Positions 15,109 to 25,002 of a DNA stretch of 25,558 nt are shown in pieces. The stretch's first letter is position 1. Each line of letters starts with the position of its first letter. The stretch is from Cyanophora paradoxa. Taxonomy: Eukaryota; Glaucocystophyceae; Cyanophorales; Cyanophoraceae. The stretch spans positions 1 to 25,558 of the forward strand of contig QPMI01000554.1 in NCBI GenBank assembly GCA_004431415.1, given 5' to 3'. The notes beneath the pieces were generated by a model. The model had not been told where the DNA came from. It saw nothing but the letters and a program-made list of their open reading frames with translations, and ran no database searches. A program made the position numbers and the translations under genes.

Positions 15109-18100
15109 ATGTCGATGCTCGACGACCCCTGGCGCATGGCGATCCCGAATCCGGACGAGGTGCTGAACGGCGCCTTCGCGGTAGACGGGAGCCTGAGCGT
15201 GAGGGGAATTTACGCGGACGAGATAAGGCTGCGCAAGGGCGCGACCTACAGCGATTTCCTGACGTCCGTCGGTACCTTGGACGATTACGGTGACCTCACC
15301 GCAATTATCAAGGGGCTCTGGGGCGTGACGACCGAGACGGGCGTGGACTGGAACATTATCAAGAGGGCGGCCGACGTGAAAATCGCAAACTCCGTCACCG
15401 CAAAGGATGCCACCCTGAACCTCGTGAAACTGACTCTAAAGGGCGCAGAGGGAGACGTGAGGCCCGGGTACAACGCCCTCGAGCGCATCGCGGGCCCCCT
15501 GCGCCACATCTACTGGAGCCGCCAGGCGCTGCCGAGCATGGAGCCCGAGCAGTACAGGCGCGACAGGGAGGAGTTTTTCGCGTGGTTCGACCACTTCAAG
15601 GTGAACATCCGCGCCCTGAGCGCCGACAGGACGGGCGAGACGCCGGAGACGACGGGCGGGGGCCGCATCCCAACGGCACCCGACGTGCTCCCCGATCGCT
15701 CGGACTGGGCGAAGACGCAGAACTGGGCGCTGAAGGACCACTTCCACGACGAGAGGTACGCCCTCGTCAAGCACCCGCATGTGAAGGCCGACATCACGGA
15801 CTGGGCGCACCGCCACCTGTACGACGACATCATCGGCGGGCCCAAGGTGCCGGGCGCGATTCCGGGTGGGGGTACGGGCGGCGGAAGCACGGGAGGCGGG
15901 GGTACAGGGGGTGGGAGCACGGGTGGAGGGGGTACGGGGGGTGGGAGTACAGGGGGCGGGGGTACGGGCTCCAGTGGCACGCCCGTGGGAGGGGGCGGGG
16001 GTAGCAGCGGCTCGGGTGGCGGCGGCTCGGGCGGAGAGAGCGGCGGAGGGGGTACGCTCGTGCCGATCCTTGGTACAACAACGGGAATCTTCGGCGCGGC
16101 CCTGATTGCAGGCGGTGCAAAGTACTACAGGGATCGGAAGGCGTACGAAAGGGACATTGCAGAGCTGCAGAAAGATAACAAAACGATCGTTTACTCAGAC
16201 GAGCAGGTGAGAATACTGGCAGAGGAGCTGAAGACAAGGGAGCGGCAATTTAACGAAATGAGGACAGCGGCCGAGAAAAAGATAGCGGACGATTTGAAAG
16301 AGGCGAGCGATAGAATTGAGAAATCCTGGAGGCCGAGGAGAAAGCCGAGATCCGGAAGAGAGAGGCCGATAGGATCGTGGAAAACGCGATAAGGGAGGCA
16401 AAGGAGCAGGCAAGGACCGAGCTGGAGAAACTGGACATGGAAATAGCAAACAAGGTCAACATAGCAAACGAGGTCGAAGAGGGCACAAAGATGCTGGACG
16501 ATGAGCGAAAGGCAGCGGAGGAGCAAGCCAGAAAAGCAAAGGAGGATTTAAGGCAGCTCGAACTGCGAGAACAGGAGAGGCAGAAGGCAGAGGGGCTCGC
16601 ATCCACCATACGATTCAACCTAGAGCAGCAAGTGAAAACGCTGACGGCCGAGCTGCAGAGGATAGGGACGGCTGTGCCAAGGGCACAATGGAGACGCAGA
16701 CGACGCCAAGGCCCGATCCAAGGCCGGCCGCCGAGAGGCTACCCTTTGCGCGTCTGGGTAGGAGCGACCAGGTGAAAGAGCTCATCGGCCTCACGATCGA
16801 GGACCAGAGGGCCCTCTTCGATGCGTTAGAGCAGCGGCGCAGGGCAGACGAAGAGGCAGCCGCCAAGACAGAAGAGGAACGACTGAAGGCAATGCAAACT
16901 GCATCAGACGAGGAATTTGCACGGCTGGAGGAGCCAAAGGTTGCGGGGCGGAAGAGGGCCCTCGAGGCCTTCAAGAACGCCACCCTCGATGCTATGGGGG
17001 CAAAGATGCGAGAGCTGAAGAGGAACGAATCGCGCAACGGCGAGAAAATACGAGCTCTCGGGGATGACATTCACGAATTCACATATGTGATGAACCAGCT
17101 GACAGGAAGGGGCCAGAAAGACGCCGAAGAACTGAGGAGAAAGATGGCCGATGAGAAGTGGAAAAACTTTGAGCGCAAGGCAGTTCAGAGGCCCATCAGC
17201 GATGCCATCTGGATAGCATACGGCGACGCGGAGGAGATGCACCGCGAACTGCGGACGGAAGCGAGCCTATGGCGGGGGCCCTCGAATCGTCAATGTACGG
17301 GATGTACAAGCGGGAGTTTCTGGCAGAGCTGCGAGCCAATCCGAAAACGGTGAGCATCGGCGCACAGAGCGCGTACGTCGGCATGGTCAATTACGTGGAG
17401 AAGCTGAGCAAGTTTTGGGAAAAGCGAAGAGCCGTCATTCCAGCGGAGGGGCTTGCACAGTACGACGCCATGGTGCGCGATCTGGAGGCTTTAAACGTGA
17501 GCATCCACCCGCCAAATACAAGCTTTACATAGATACAACGGCGTTCATAGGCGAACTAAGGAAGAGAGGAGACGAGGCCAAGAGTCAGATCGAGGAGCGC
17601 TACAGAAAGGCCCAAGCGGACAAGAGTACGCAAACAGGGTGATTGAAGAGCGGAAGCAGCAGGCGAAGGAGAACGCGGCGAGACGCAACGCCGAGATAGA
17701 AGAGCAGAGGAGGAAGATCGCAGAGCGCAAGGCGGCAGAGGAGGAGGCGAGAAAAACAAAGGTAGAAACAGAGTACCAAGCCTTGAAGCGGGAGGCCAAT
17801 CAAATATTAAAACGAAGGGGAAGGGCGTACGCCGATGAGGGCGCGGGCGTCGGCTTGGCCAGCCCAGACGACATCACACTCGCGGAGAGGACGACGTTTC
17901 CGTGGAGGAGATGCGCCCGGCACCGCCCGCCTGCCCTCCGAGGCGTGTTTCAGACGCTCGACAGGCGCGTGATGGGCGACTCGGACGTTATTTTGCGCAA
18001 CGCCCTGATGCCCTACGGCGACTGGAACCGCGCCACCGCCGACGCCTTGCGGATTTCGACCTCGAGCGATTCACCACCAAAGAGCAGCGCGACGCCTACC

Positions 18101-18456
18101 TGGGGCGCCGAGGGCAAGGCGGCCCGGGGTGGCCAAGGAGGCCCTCAGCGCCGAGACGCTCTTCTCGCGGCGGGTACGGCGAACAACGACGGCATGTCTT
18201 TCGGGGCAGCCGATTTATTTCAGGGGGCGGGCATCGACTTGGTGGGCGCCGGGCTCGGGGTACGGGCTCGCGGGCCATGCGGCGGGCGGGCGCGGCGGCG
18301 GCGGGCCTTGGGCTGGCGACGGCCGGCGCCTGCTCTCGGCCTACCAGGCGCTCTCGCAGGCAAGATAGGGAGGCGGAGTTCTTCGATACGTTCCGCGATC
18401 AGATGATCATGACGGTCGGCTCTTTTGGCCTTCAGACGGGCATGTCGTCCGCCTAA
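15109..18456 (+). pseudogene. Very long coiled-coil protein with Gly/Ser/Thr linker and membrane segment (about 1115 aa if continuous), frameshifted
   Basis: The first frame (427 aa) has an N-terminal globular part (1-250), a GGGT/GGGS linker (253-315), a hydrophobic segment ILGTTTGIFGAALIAGG (about 320-336) and the start of a coiled coil. Near 16322 the frame shifts, and charged Glu/Lys/Arg/Ala heptads continue through successive frames to about 17820, interrupted near 16675, 17265, 17500 and 17640. From 17820 to 18456 frames change every 30-60 bases, with hydrophobic Gly/Ala-rich patches and a C-terminus FGLQTGMSSA. No stop plus promoter motif is seen between 15109 and 18456, so one gene is likelier than several, although an ATG at 16688 could start a second. 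A long membrane-anchored rod suggests a virion tether, tape-measure or fibre-base role (inference). Confidence 0.5.
15865..15969 (+). repeat. 30-bp in-frame tandem repeat encoding GGGTGGGSTG
   Basis: Three full copies and a partial fourth encode the ten-residue unit GGGTGGGSTG. Codon choice differs between copies while the peptide is kept, which suggests the flexible linker is maintained at protein level and is not a recent slippage product. Confidence 0.8.
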
Positions 18457-18470
18457 GCGCCCTCACGAAA

Positions 18471-20496
18471 ATGAGGATCGGCACGGTGGGCGACTTGGCC
18501 TGTCCATCCTCGCGGGCGCCATCGCGCAGGTGATCGTGGATATCATCAACGGGCGCAGCGCGGAAGAAATCGTGAAGAACTTTTTCAAGTACCCCGTCGA
18601 CTGGGCGGCCGACACCATACAGTTCATTGCGCAGCTCTCGCAGCAGATCTACGATTGGGGCGTCGAGACGTGGGGCGACGAGGCGAGCCAGCTGCGCAAC
18701 CGAATTAATCGGCTGGAGGGCGAGCTGGGCTCCGGATTTGTGGGGGTGTACGACCCCTCGGAGGCGCGCGAAATGGCCTCTCTCTTGGCCCAGGAGCTGC
18801 GGTTAAACGAAATAAAGGAGCCGAAGGAGCTGCAGGCCTTCATTCGCGCGCTCGACAACAGCATCAACGATTACCGTACCCCCAAGGACCAGAAGACTCT
18901 GCTCGAAATTGATCGCGCAACCGTGCTCTTCCTCTCTCAGCTCACCGTTAAAATGCAGGAGGGCTTCGGGTCGACCTCGCTCGCCCTGAGTCGGCTGATG
19001 CGCGACCTTAAGCAGATGGTGAAGGAGGAGACCAAGGGACGGAAGCGCGTCTTAATAGCCGTCTACCAGGAGGGCCTCAACAGATCAATCACATCGAAGC
19101 CCTAAGGCGCGAATTCGGCTCGGCCATCCGTCACTCGGGCGTCTCGTCGAACGGAGGGGCGCAGGTGGCCCGCCTGGCGGACGCCAACTCGCGCCTCGAA
19201 ATTCCCGGTACCTTCCGCATGCAGGATTGGTGGGAGGCCGAGGCCTTCAGGAATTACGGGGCCTTCATAGACAACGGGATTAATTCGCAGAGCCCCAAGG
19301 CCAACTGGCTGGTACCCAAGGCGTACGTCGATAAATTGATGGACAGGCCCTCGGCGCCCTACACCAAGAAGATCGCTAAAGGCATCGAGTACTGGGCGCC
19401 CTCGGCTGACCAGCCCGTCTTTGCCTCGCAGAATTACGAGTGGCACATGGCGCCGGGGGCGAGTCAGGCAGTCAGCACCGTGGGCGTAATTGTGCCTCAG
19501 CTGGCGACGGTGGCGCACACGGGTGAATATGAAGATCTAAAAGGGAAACCAACGATACCGACCGTACCAACAACGTGGGGGTGGGATAGCATTACAGGTA
19601 AGCCGACGCAGGCAACCCGGAACGCAGCCCAGCTCGAGTACACAGTGAGTCAGCCCGTCAGCACTGTGGGCGTCGTGCAGCCCCGCTTGGCAACAGTTGC
19701 GTACACTGGTGATTTCGCCGATCTTAATGGCAGGTCACACACACACTCGATCTCGGAGATAAGGGACTGGGCGGGGGCACCGGATCTATCGGGGTATGCC
19801 CTCTCGACCCACAATCATACTGGTGTGTATGCAACGGCGGGACACGATCACGAGGGGGTGTACGCCCCCTTCACCCACAGCCACGCCCAGTATGCTTTAG
19901 CAACTTCCCTCGACCCCTTTACCGCCAATTACATCAACTGCATTAATACGCTGCGAGTTGGTAATGGGTATGCATGCACATACGACATCCAAACTGCGTT
20001 CGAGCCAACGGGATGGAGAGATTACGTGAACAGCGTAACGTACGCCTGGGCCGCTGACAGCACCTTGACAAACTTTGAGCAGAACGTAACGTACCCCGTC
20101 TTTGCGGAGCAGTGCAAGGGCGATGCTATCTTCAGAGACGTGTATGTACGAAACCCCCGGGATGCACAGAAAGCAAACCGAGTTGTTTCAACTCAAGAGT
20201 GCAACCCAAACGCTTACACATGCACAGCGCGGTACAATCTCATCGAGCAATGGAATGCGAACCCGGGATGGCAAAATGAATCCAGGAGCTACTTGGTTAC
20301 GCTCCCTGTGACGTATGACCCATGGCCTACAGTGGTGGCTACCCTTGATTTGTGGGATGTATCAACGTCCGCCCCCCTCACAGTACAAACCAGCGTAAAT
20401 GGCTACCAGGTTTACGTCACATGTGGCCCCTTCAGTGGTTCGGCGATTCGCGCAAATGTCAATGTGGTTGCATTCGGTTCGAGATCCACGACATAA
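18471..20496 (+). pseudogene. Fibre/adhesin-like protein with phage tail-fibre type repeats (about 675 aa), two frameshifts
   Basis: The ATG at 18471 (context ACGAAAATG) gives MRIGTVGDL. A one-base shift near 18498 leads into LSILAGAIAQVIVDIING, a hydrophobic segment, then helical and coiled-coil sequence to about 19080. A second shift there leads to the frame ending at 20496. This C-terminal part has two copies of a unit common in phage and giant-virus fibres, with QLATVAHTGEYEDLKGKPT and RLATVAYTGDFADLNGR as signatures. A histidine-rich stretch follows (SHTHSISEIRDW, STHNHTGVYATAG, FTHSHAQYA), typical of metal-binding trimeric tail-fibre stalks. The last about 180 residues are a beta-rich head. 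It probably mediates attachment at the virion surface (inference). Confidence 0.6.
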
Positions 20497-20518
20497 TCTT
20501 TTCTGAATGCAATACAAA
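20497..20518 (+). promoter_or_regulatory. Viral T-run motif before 20519
   Basis: TCTTTTCTGAATGCAATACA, then AA and the ATG at 20519. It is strikingly like the boundary at 24211-24240, which also begins TAATCTTT and ends CAAAATG-like. Confidence 0.5.
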
Positions 20519-21331
20519 ATGTCAGTCGCCGTCCCTCTATTCACCTATGCCGCCAGCGTGAATCACAAGGCAGATCACACAATAAAAGAGACGGTCCTCG
20601 GCAACCAGGCCACCGAGACCCCCTACAACGCCACGGCCGTCCCCTTCTCCGAGGCCGACCTCGTCCGCGTCGGCGAGCTGCGCTGCGACAAGATGCGCAC
20701 GCGGGAGGGCGGGTCAGCCGTGCCGGGGCGCGTGAAGACGCAGAGGCTCACCGTCACGAACGGGGCCTGGGATGGGAGCGGGTACTCCACGAACCAGCTG
20801 ACCTTCAACGGCACAGGGGACGGGGAGTCAAATGCGGCACTGTACGTCCAAGGGGGTGGCGCGAACGTAGTCGGCGGTTTGCGTGTCAGCGGAAACACGA
20901 CGCTGACGGGCACGGTCACGACCACGGGCATCAACATCAACAACTTTCCGATTCGGTATTTCGGGCCCCTGTTTTACAACACGGGGTCGAACAGCGTTGC
21001 GTACATTCGGCTGTATTTCAGTGCCCTCGATCAATACGGGAAACCACCCTACCTGTACGGAAACTTCAAGGTCATGGGCCACGGGTACTCTGACCCAGTC
21101 AGCGACTGGCACGTGGCCTCCCAGGGGTTCAGTCAGAATGGCACCGGTCCCCAGTATGCAACGGTTGCTTCCAGCCAATCTGCACCCCCCATAACGTGGC
21201 ATGCGCATGATCTAGTCAACAAGTGCGTCATATTCAAGGTGACATTCGGGGCACTCGGAAACTTCGTTGGGAACATCTGGGCGGAGACCTGGATGGGAGA
21301 CTACACGAGCATGACACTGGGACCGCTTTAG
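20519..21331 (+). CDS. Fibre-like protein, about 270 aa
   Basis: The start at 20519 (MSVAVPLFTYAASVNHK) is preferred over an in-frame ATG four codons upstream, because the latter lies inside the motif. The protein has a short N-terminal region and then a beta-strand-rich stalk with repeated hydroxyl and Asn residues (LYVQGGGANVVGGLRVSGNT, TLTGTVTTTGI), as in trimeric fibre shafts. A compact C-terminal domain of about 130 residues ends EWTW-like in WAETWMGDYTSMTLGPL. No known receptor-binding family identified. Its TAG overlaps the stop of the convergent FN3 gene by three bases. Following the tail-fibre-like gene, it likely belongs to the same surface module. Confidence 0.6.
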   Translation: MSVAVPLFTYAASVNHKADHTIKETVLGNQATETPYNATAVPFSEADLVRVGELRCDKMRTREGGSAVPGRVKTQRLTVTNGAWDGSGYSTNQLTFNGTGDGESNAALYVQGGGANVVGGLRVSGNTTLTGTVTTTGININNFPIRYFGPLFYNTGSNSVAYIRLYFSALDQYGKPPYLYGNFKVMGHGYSDPVSDWHVASQGFSQNGTGPQYATVASSQSAPPITWHAHDLVNKCVIFKVTFGALGNFVGNIWAETWMGDYTSMTLGPL

Positions 21332-23496
21332 AGCGTGAATCGTATGATCACGACCCCGGATCCACCGCTGCCGCTTTCGTAGCTATCGCCGGATTGGTAG
21401 ACATACCCACCGCCCCCCCCACCTGAACCAGTCCCATTCATCCCGTCCGTAACTGTTACCGATCGGACCGCGGCAGTGCCGCCCTGCCCGCCCCCGTTCC
21501 CGCCGACGCCCGCTCCAGAGGTGGCTGTCGAGCCTCCTCCGCCGCCTGCTGCGTACCAGAGGGCCGATCCAGTGATTGAATTTTGGATTCCACTGTATCC
21601 GTTCTGGTAGTTGGCATCCGCGGATCCCATACCCCCGCCGCCCGCTCCGAAGAGGCCGGTGTTTGTAGTCTTCGAACGGCCATCCGAACCGCCGGCAATG
21701 TACGAGGAGGTGTCCGCGTTCCAGTAGGTAGCGCCCTGCGTCGATCCACCCCCTGTACAGGTGCGGTCGTCGTTTACGTCAGACCCACCCCCTCCACTTC
21801 CACCGGCAGTTCCATTGTACTTGTTTGCACTGTAGCTGCTGTCGTAGTACGAGCCACCGTAGCCCCCTCCCTTTCCCTCAACGCTGAGGCCGTCAAACTG
21901 GATTGTGGCACCGTTGACTCGGATCGAGCTCGCGCCACCGGAAGCCCCCGTAGCTAGGTAGGAGTTTACCCGCCCGACCCCACCGGAGCCGACGGTAATC
22001 GTGTACGTGGTATTCGACGCAAAGGTTTTGTTGACCATGTACACGGCGCCACCCGCGCCACCCCCACCGCCAATGGAACCACCCCCGCTGCCGCCCCCGC
22101 CGACCACCAGTAAATCGCACTGCGTGTTGGCAGCAAAGGTGATGGTGTTTGTTCCGGACGTGGCCAGGAATGTATAGTAGTAGGTGCGCCCCGACAAGAG
22201 GGTCGCCGTTGCGGGGGAGCCCGCCGAGGTAATGGCAGCAGAATTCAACGTGATGAGGGACGACCCGGAGAGGGGACCCTCTTCGTTGGCAAGGTTCACG
22301 GCAGAGACGCTGTACGTGTAGGTGCTGCCCATTGTGCCTCCTGTATCCGTCCAGGTGGCGATTGGCGCGTACACGGTCTGAACAAGACTGCCGTCGCGAT
22401 ACACATAGTACTTGTCCGCGCCGAATGGGGCTGACCATGTTAGGGTTACGGACGTCCCCGATGAGGTTGCAGACTGAATGATGGGAGCTGCCGGATCCGT
22501 GGTCACGTAGAAGGTCAAACTCTTTGGTCCCTCCCCTGCCGAGTTCGTCGCGGAGACCTGGTATTCGTACCCCGTACCCCAGACCGTGGTCGCGTCGAGG
22601 TAGGAGTTGGTCGCGGAGTCTTCGAGGTAGGCCCCGTCCCTGTAGATCTTGTACCCCGTCGCCCCCGTGGGCGCCGTCCACACTAAGCTGACGGGCTGCT
22701 GCTGATCGTTGGGTGCAGTCGCCGTCACATTCGTGGGCGCGGACGGCTTCGTCCAAACAACGAGGGGATCGGACTTTTCGTATTCGACCCCGCCCACGAT
22801 GCCGGCCACCTGTAGGAGTATTCCGTACCCACGCAAGGGCAGTGCTATCGTCAATGTACGAGTAGACAGGGCGCTGCCTGCAAATCCAATTGGCGTGCCA
22901 TTCCTGTAAATTCGAATCGAGTCCACGCCCTCCATGGCCACCCAGTTGATTGTGACGACAATGGCGGTTTCGGGAAGCCCGAAGACGCGGGGCCGCCCCT
23001 GCGATAAAATCGCCGTAGTCTGGGCCGTGCCGTCGTGAGGGTGTGTAGGCTTCGATCGTGGGCGTGGAGCCGGTAGACCTTGGAATTGAATGTAATTGCT
23101 CATGGTACCCTCATGGGTGTAGAGAAGCGTCTGTGCGTAGGTGGTGGGCGGGGCCTTGCCGTCAGAGCCCGTGCTGCTGCTGCCCTGCTCGCGCACCGCC
23201 GCCACGCGGTAGAGCCGCAGGGCCCCAAAACTAAAGGGCGAGTCCGTGTAGGTGACGGTTGGTGCGTTCACCGTGGCCACGAGATCCCAGGGGCCGTTGA
23301 TGCTGGTAGCCCTGTACACCTTGTACTTGACGGCGTTGGTGACGGCAATCCAGTTCATTCGAAATCCGTAGGTATTGTTCCCGTTGTTGGGTACATCGCC
23401 CGATCGGATCTGGGGCCTGCCCACAGTCAGCGAGATCGGCTCCACGCCGTACTGCGGGCCTGCACCACTGTTCTTCACGAATACGAAGCGTGGCAT
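21328..23496 (-). CDS. Large fibronectin-type-III and glycine-rich surface protein, 722 aa
   Basis: The intact protein begins MPRFVFVKNSGAGPQYGVEP. It has about four FN3-like beta-sandwiches (roughly 20-115, 165-250, 250-338 and 338-425), marked by repeated Y-x-V/I-Y-R-D-G and Y-x-Y-x-V-S-A motifs such as ATGYKIYRDG and YTYSVSAVN. From about 430 a glycine-rich domain starts with TFLATSGTNTITFAAN and LLVVGGGGSGGGSIGGGGG and closes GSGGSGVVIIRFTL. That pattern belongs to glycine-rich tail-fibre/adhesin domains of phages and giant viruses. It carries no obvious signal peptide. It is the longest intact ORF in the window and the only large minus-strand gene on the right. Probable virion adhesin or host-recognition protein. 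Confidence 0.75.
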   Translation of the reverse strand: MPRFVFVKNSGAGPQYGVEPISLTVGRPQIRSGDVPNNGNNTYGFRMNWIAVTNAVKYKVYRATSINGPWDLVATVNAPTVTYTDSPFSFGALRLYRVAAVREQGSSSTGSDGKAPPTTYAQTLLYTHEGTMSNYIQFQGLPAPRPRSKPTHPHDGTAQTTAILSQGRPRVFGLPETAIVVTINWVAMEGVDSIRIYRNGTPIGFAGSALSTRTLTIALPLRGYGILLQVAGIVGGVEYEKSDPLVVWTKPSAPTNVTATAPNDQQQPVSLVWTAPTGATGYKIYRDGAYLEDSATNSYLDATTVWGTGYEYQVSATNSAGEGPKSLTFYVTTDPAAPIIQSATSSGTSVTLTWSAPFGADKYYVYRDGSLVQTVYAPIATWTDTGGTMGSTYTYSVSAVNLANEEGPLSGSSLITLNSAAITSAGSPATATLLSGRTYYYTFLATSGTNTITFAANTQCDLLVVGGGGSGGGSIGGGGGAGGAVYMVNKTFASNTTYTITVGSGGVGRVNSYLATGASGGASSIRVNGATIQFDGLSVEGKGGGYGGSYYDSSYSANKYNGTAGGSGGGGSDVNDDRTCTGGGSTQGATYWNADTSSYIAGGSDGRSKTTNTGLFGAGGGGMGSADANYQNGYSGIQNSITGSALWYAAGGGGGSTATSGAGVGGNGGGQGGTAAVRSVTVTDGMNGTGSGGGGGGYVYQSGDSYESGSGGSGVVIIRFTL

Positions 23497-23534
23497 TTCC
23501 TCTACGATCCGAAAAAATATCTGCGCCGGGGTAA
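23497..23534. promoter_or_regulatory. 38-base divergent promoter between FN3 gene (-) and 23535 gene (+)
   Basis: On the minus strand it reads ATATTTTTTCGGATCGTAGA, then GGAA and the ATG, a clear copy of the T-run motif without any upstream gene end. On the plus strand the ATG is preceded by GGGGTAA. Confidence 0.55.
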
Positions 23535-24213
23535 ATGACTTCCAACTGGTACCAGACCCTCAGCGGCTCACTTGACGTTGGCAACAACACCAAGGATTTC
23601 GCGCGAATCCCCTCCGGCAGTTACGTCGACGTCTTTCTGCAAAATCCTGTGGTGATTCAGGTCGTTCAGAACGCCTACGCCACGCCCAAGATTTACTCCT
23701 ATCAGCTCTTCTTCGACCCTTTGAGCCTCAGCGCAGAGGTCATCGAGCTGCTGCACGAATCCGGCCTCGTGAAAAAGGTGGCGCCGGCGACAGCCACGGC
23801 CAACGTCCTGCGCTGTTTGGAAGTTAAGTTCAGGGAGACGGGGTACGGCCCCACCGTGAACCAGTACACAACTACCGACCTGCCGGGTACGGGTGCGTAT
23901 ACGGCGCGGGGTACGCTCAAGGGCGACGTGCTCTTCACAAAATTCAATCCGAGTCCCGCCACCCTGGGGGCCCTCTACACGGGCGGCAATCCGCGCGCTT
24001 CCGGGCTACCCCGCTTTCCCTTCACCTTCTTCAAGTTCCAGGTCTTCCCCCTCACGTACGCCGCAGACCAGCCCCATTTCAGCACGGGCGCCAGCCTCTG
24101 CGCGGAGCTGCGCGAGTGCTCGATTTCCTACAGGCACACCACCGGCTCCGACGCCGTGCAGCCCGCGGCCGCATCTCGGGCATCGGCAACGACATCGCCC
24201 TCTTCTACGATAA
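23535..24213 (+). pseudogene. Beta-rich virion protein candidate, about 226 aa, frameshifted near the C-terminus
   Basis: Intact from the ATG (context GGGGTAAATG) for about 210 codons: MTSNWYQTLSGSLDVGNNTK at the start, then many beta strands (SGSYVDVFLQNPVVIQVV, TFFKFQVFPLTYA). Near 24165 a one-base shift moves the reading to ISGIGNDIALFYD, and a second brings the natural stop TAA at 24211-24213, directly before the next gene's motif. No domain recognised. A capsid-type beta protein is possible, and as the region lacks a recognised major capsid protein this is a candidate to test by structure prediction, but it is short for a double jelly roll. Confidence 0.5.
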
Positions 24214-24237
24214 TCTTTCTCATTCGAGATCGCAAAA
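24214..24237 (+). promoter_or_regulatory. Viral T-run motif before 24238
   Basis: Following TAA, CTTTCTCATTCGAGATCGCA and then AA before the ATG. This copy supports a gene boundary here even though neighbouring frames are broken. Confidence 0.45.
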
Positions 24238-24680
24238 TGCCGACCACCTCGGCACCATCGTGAAGACCGTGCTGCCTACCCCGATTCTACGGCGACACCG
24301 TAGCGGCCAACGCTGGGACGGATTCCGTGGTCTGGGACGGCAACTACGCCTCCATGCTGACCGTGAAAATCCAGAATCCAGTCATGCTGCGCATCACCTC
24401 CAACGACTTCGAGAATCCGCCTCCTGCTTGTGTACGTTACTTTGACATCGACTCGGGCGTGAGCGCGGACGAGGCCGAGCCCTCTGGCTTTCCGCCTCCT
24501 TAAAAAGATAAGCCTCCGTACCCGATCGGCCCGCGATTCGCGTGCTCGAGCTCAAGTTCACTGCGAACACCGCCCTCACCCCACATTTAATGGCGGCTCC
24601 AAGACTCACATCGACGTGCTGCCATCGATAGCACGCGCAAAACTACACAGGCCGTCCCCTTTGAGATGTACAACCTCTGA
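24238..24680 (+). pseudogene. Broken gene, beta-rich fragments (about 147 aa if restored)
   Basis: From the ATG at 24238 the frame stops within nine codons. Coherent protein reappears in other frames: YGDTVAANAGTDSVVWDGNY and SMLTVKIQNPVMLRITSNDF at about 24285-24410, VLELKFTANTALTP at about 24540-24585, and TTQAVPFEMYNL before the TGA at 24678. At least four indels are needed to join them. Either a decayed viral gene or poor consensus. No family recognised. Confidence 0.4.
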
Positions 24681-24682
24681 AG

Positions 24683-24980
24683 ATGACCGCAAAGGAGATG
24701 ATGACGAATGCCACCACGGGCGGAGTCTCGGTACCTCGTTTTCCTACGATTCCTCGAATCCCCGTACCAGGTCTGGCCCCGGCTCTCTTCACGAAATTCA
24801 CTTTCAAATGTACAACAACATTGCGGTATGCTACCTCTGGAATGGTCGTGGCTCTACCCTCATGGCGAGCTGATAAAGCGAGCAGACTACACCACGCACC
24901 ACCAACCTGCAACGCACGGCTACAAACTACGTAGCTGGAGCACATCGACCGTGAGTACGACACTAGATTCACAACTATAG
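24683..24980 (+). pseudogene. Possible small broken gene
   Basis: The ATG at 24683, two bases after the previous stop, gives MTAKEMMTNATTGG. A neighbouring frame then reads RYLVFLRFLESPYQVWPRL and LIKRADYTTHHQPATHGYKL to about 24930. The two together look like one short gene with a frameshift near 24725, but no homology is recognised and no promoter motif precedes it. Low confidence; the alternative is non-coding DNA. Confidence 0.25.
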
Positions 24981-25002
24981 CATCTAGACTGGCTAAGCTG
25001 CA

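Noticed and set aside
22709-23538. Plus-strand frames inside the FN3 gene
   Set aside because: They lie within an intact 722-aa minus-strand gene with clear repeats and have no motif of their own.
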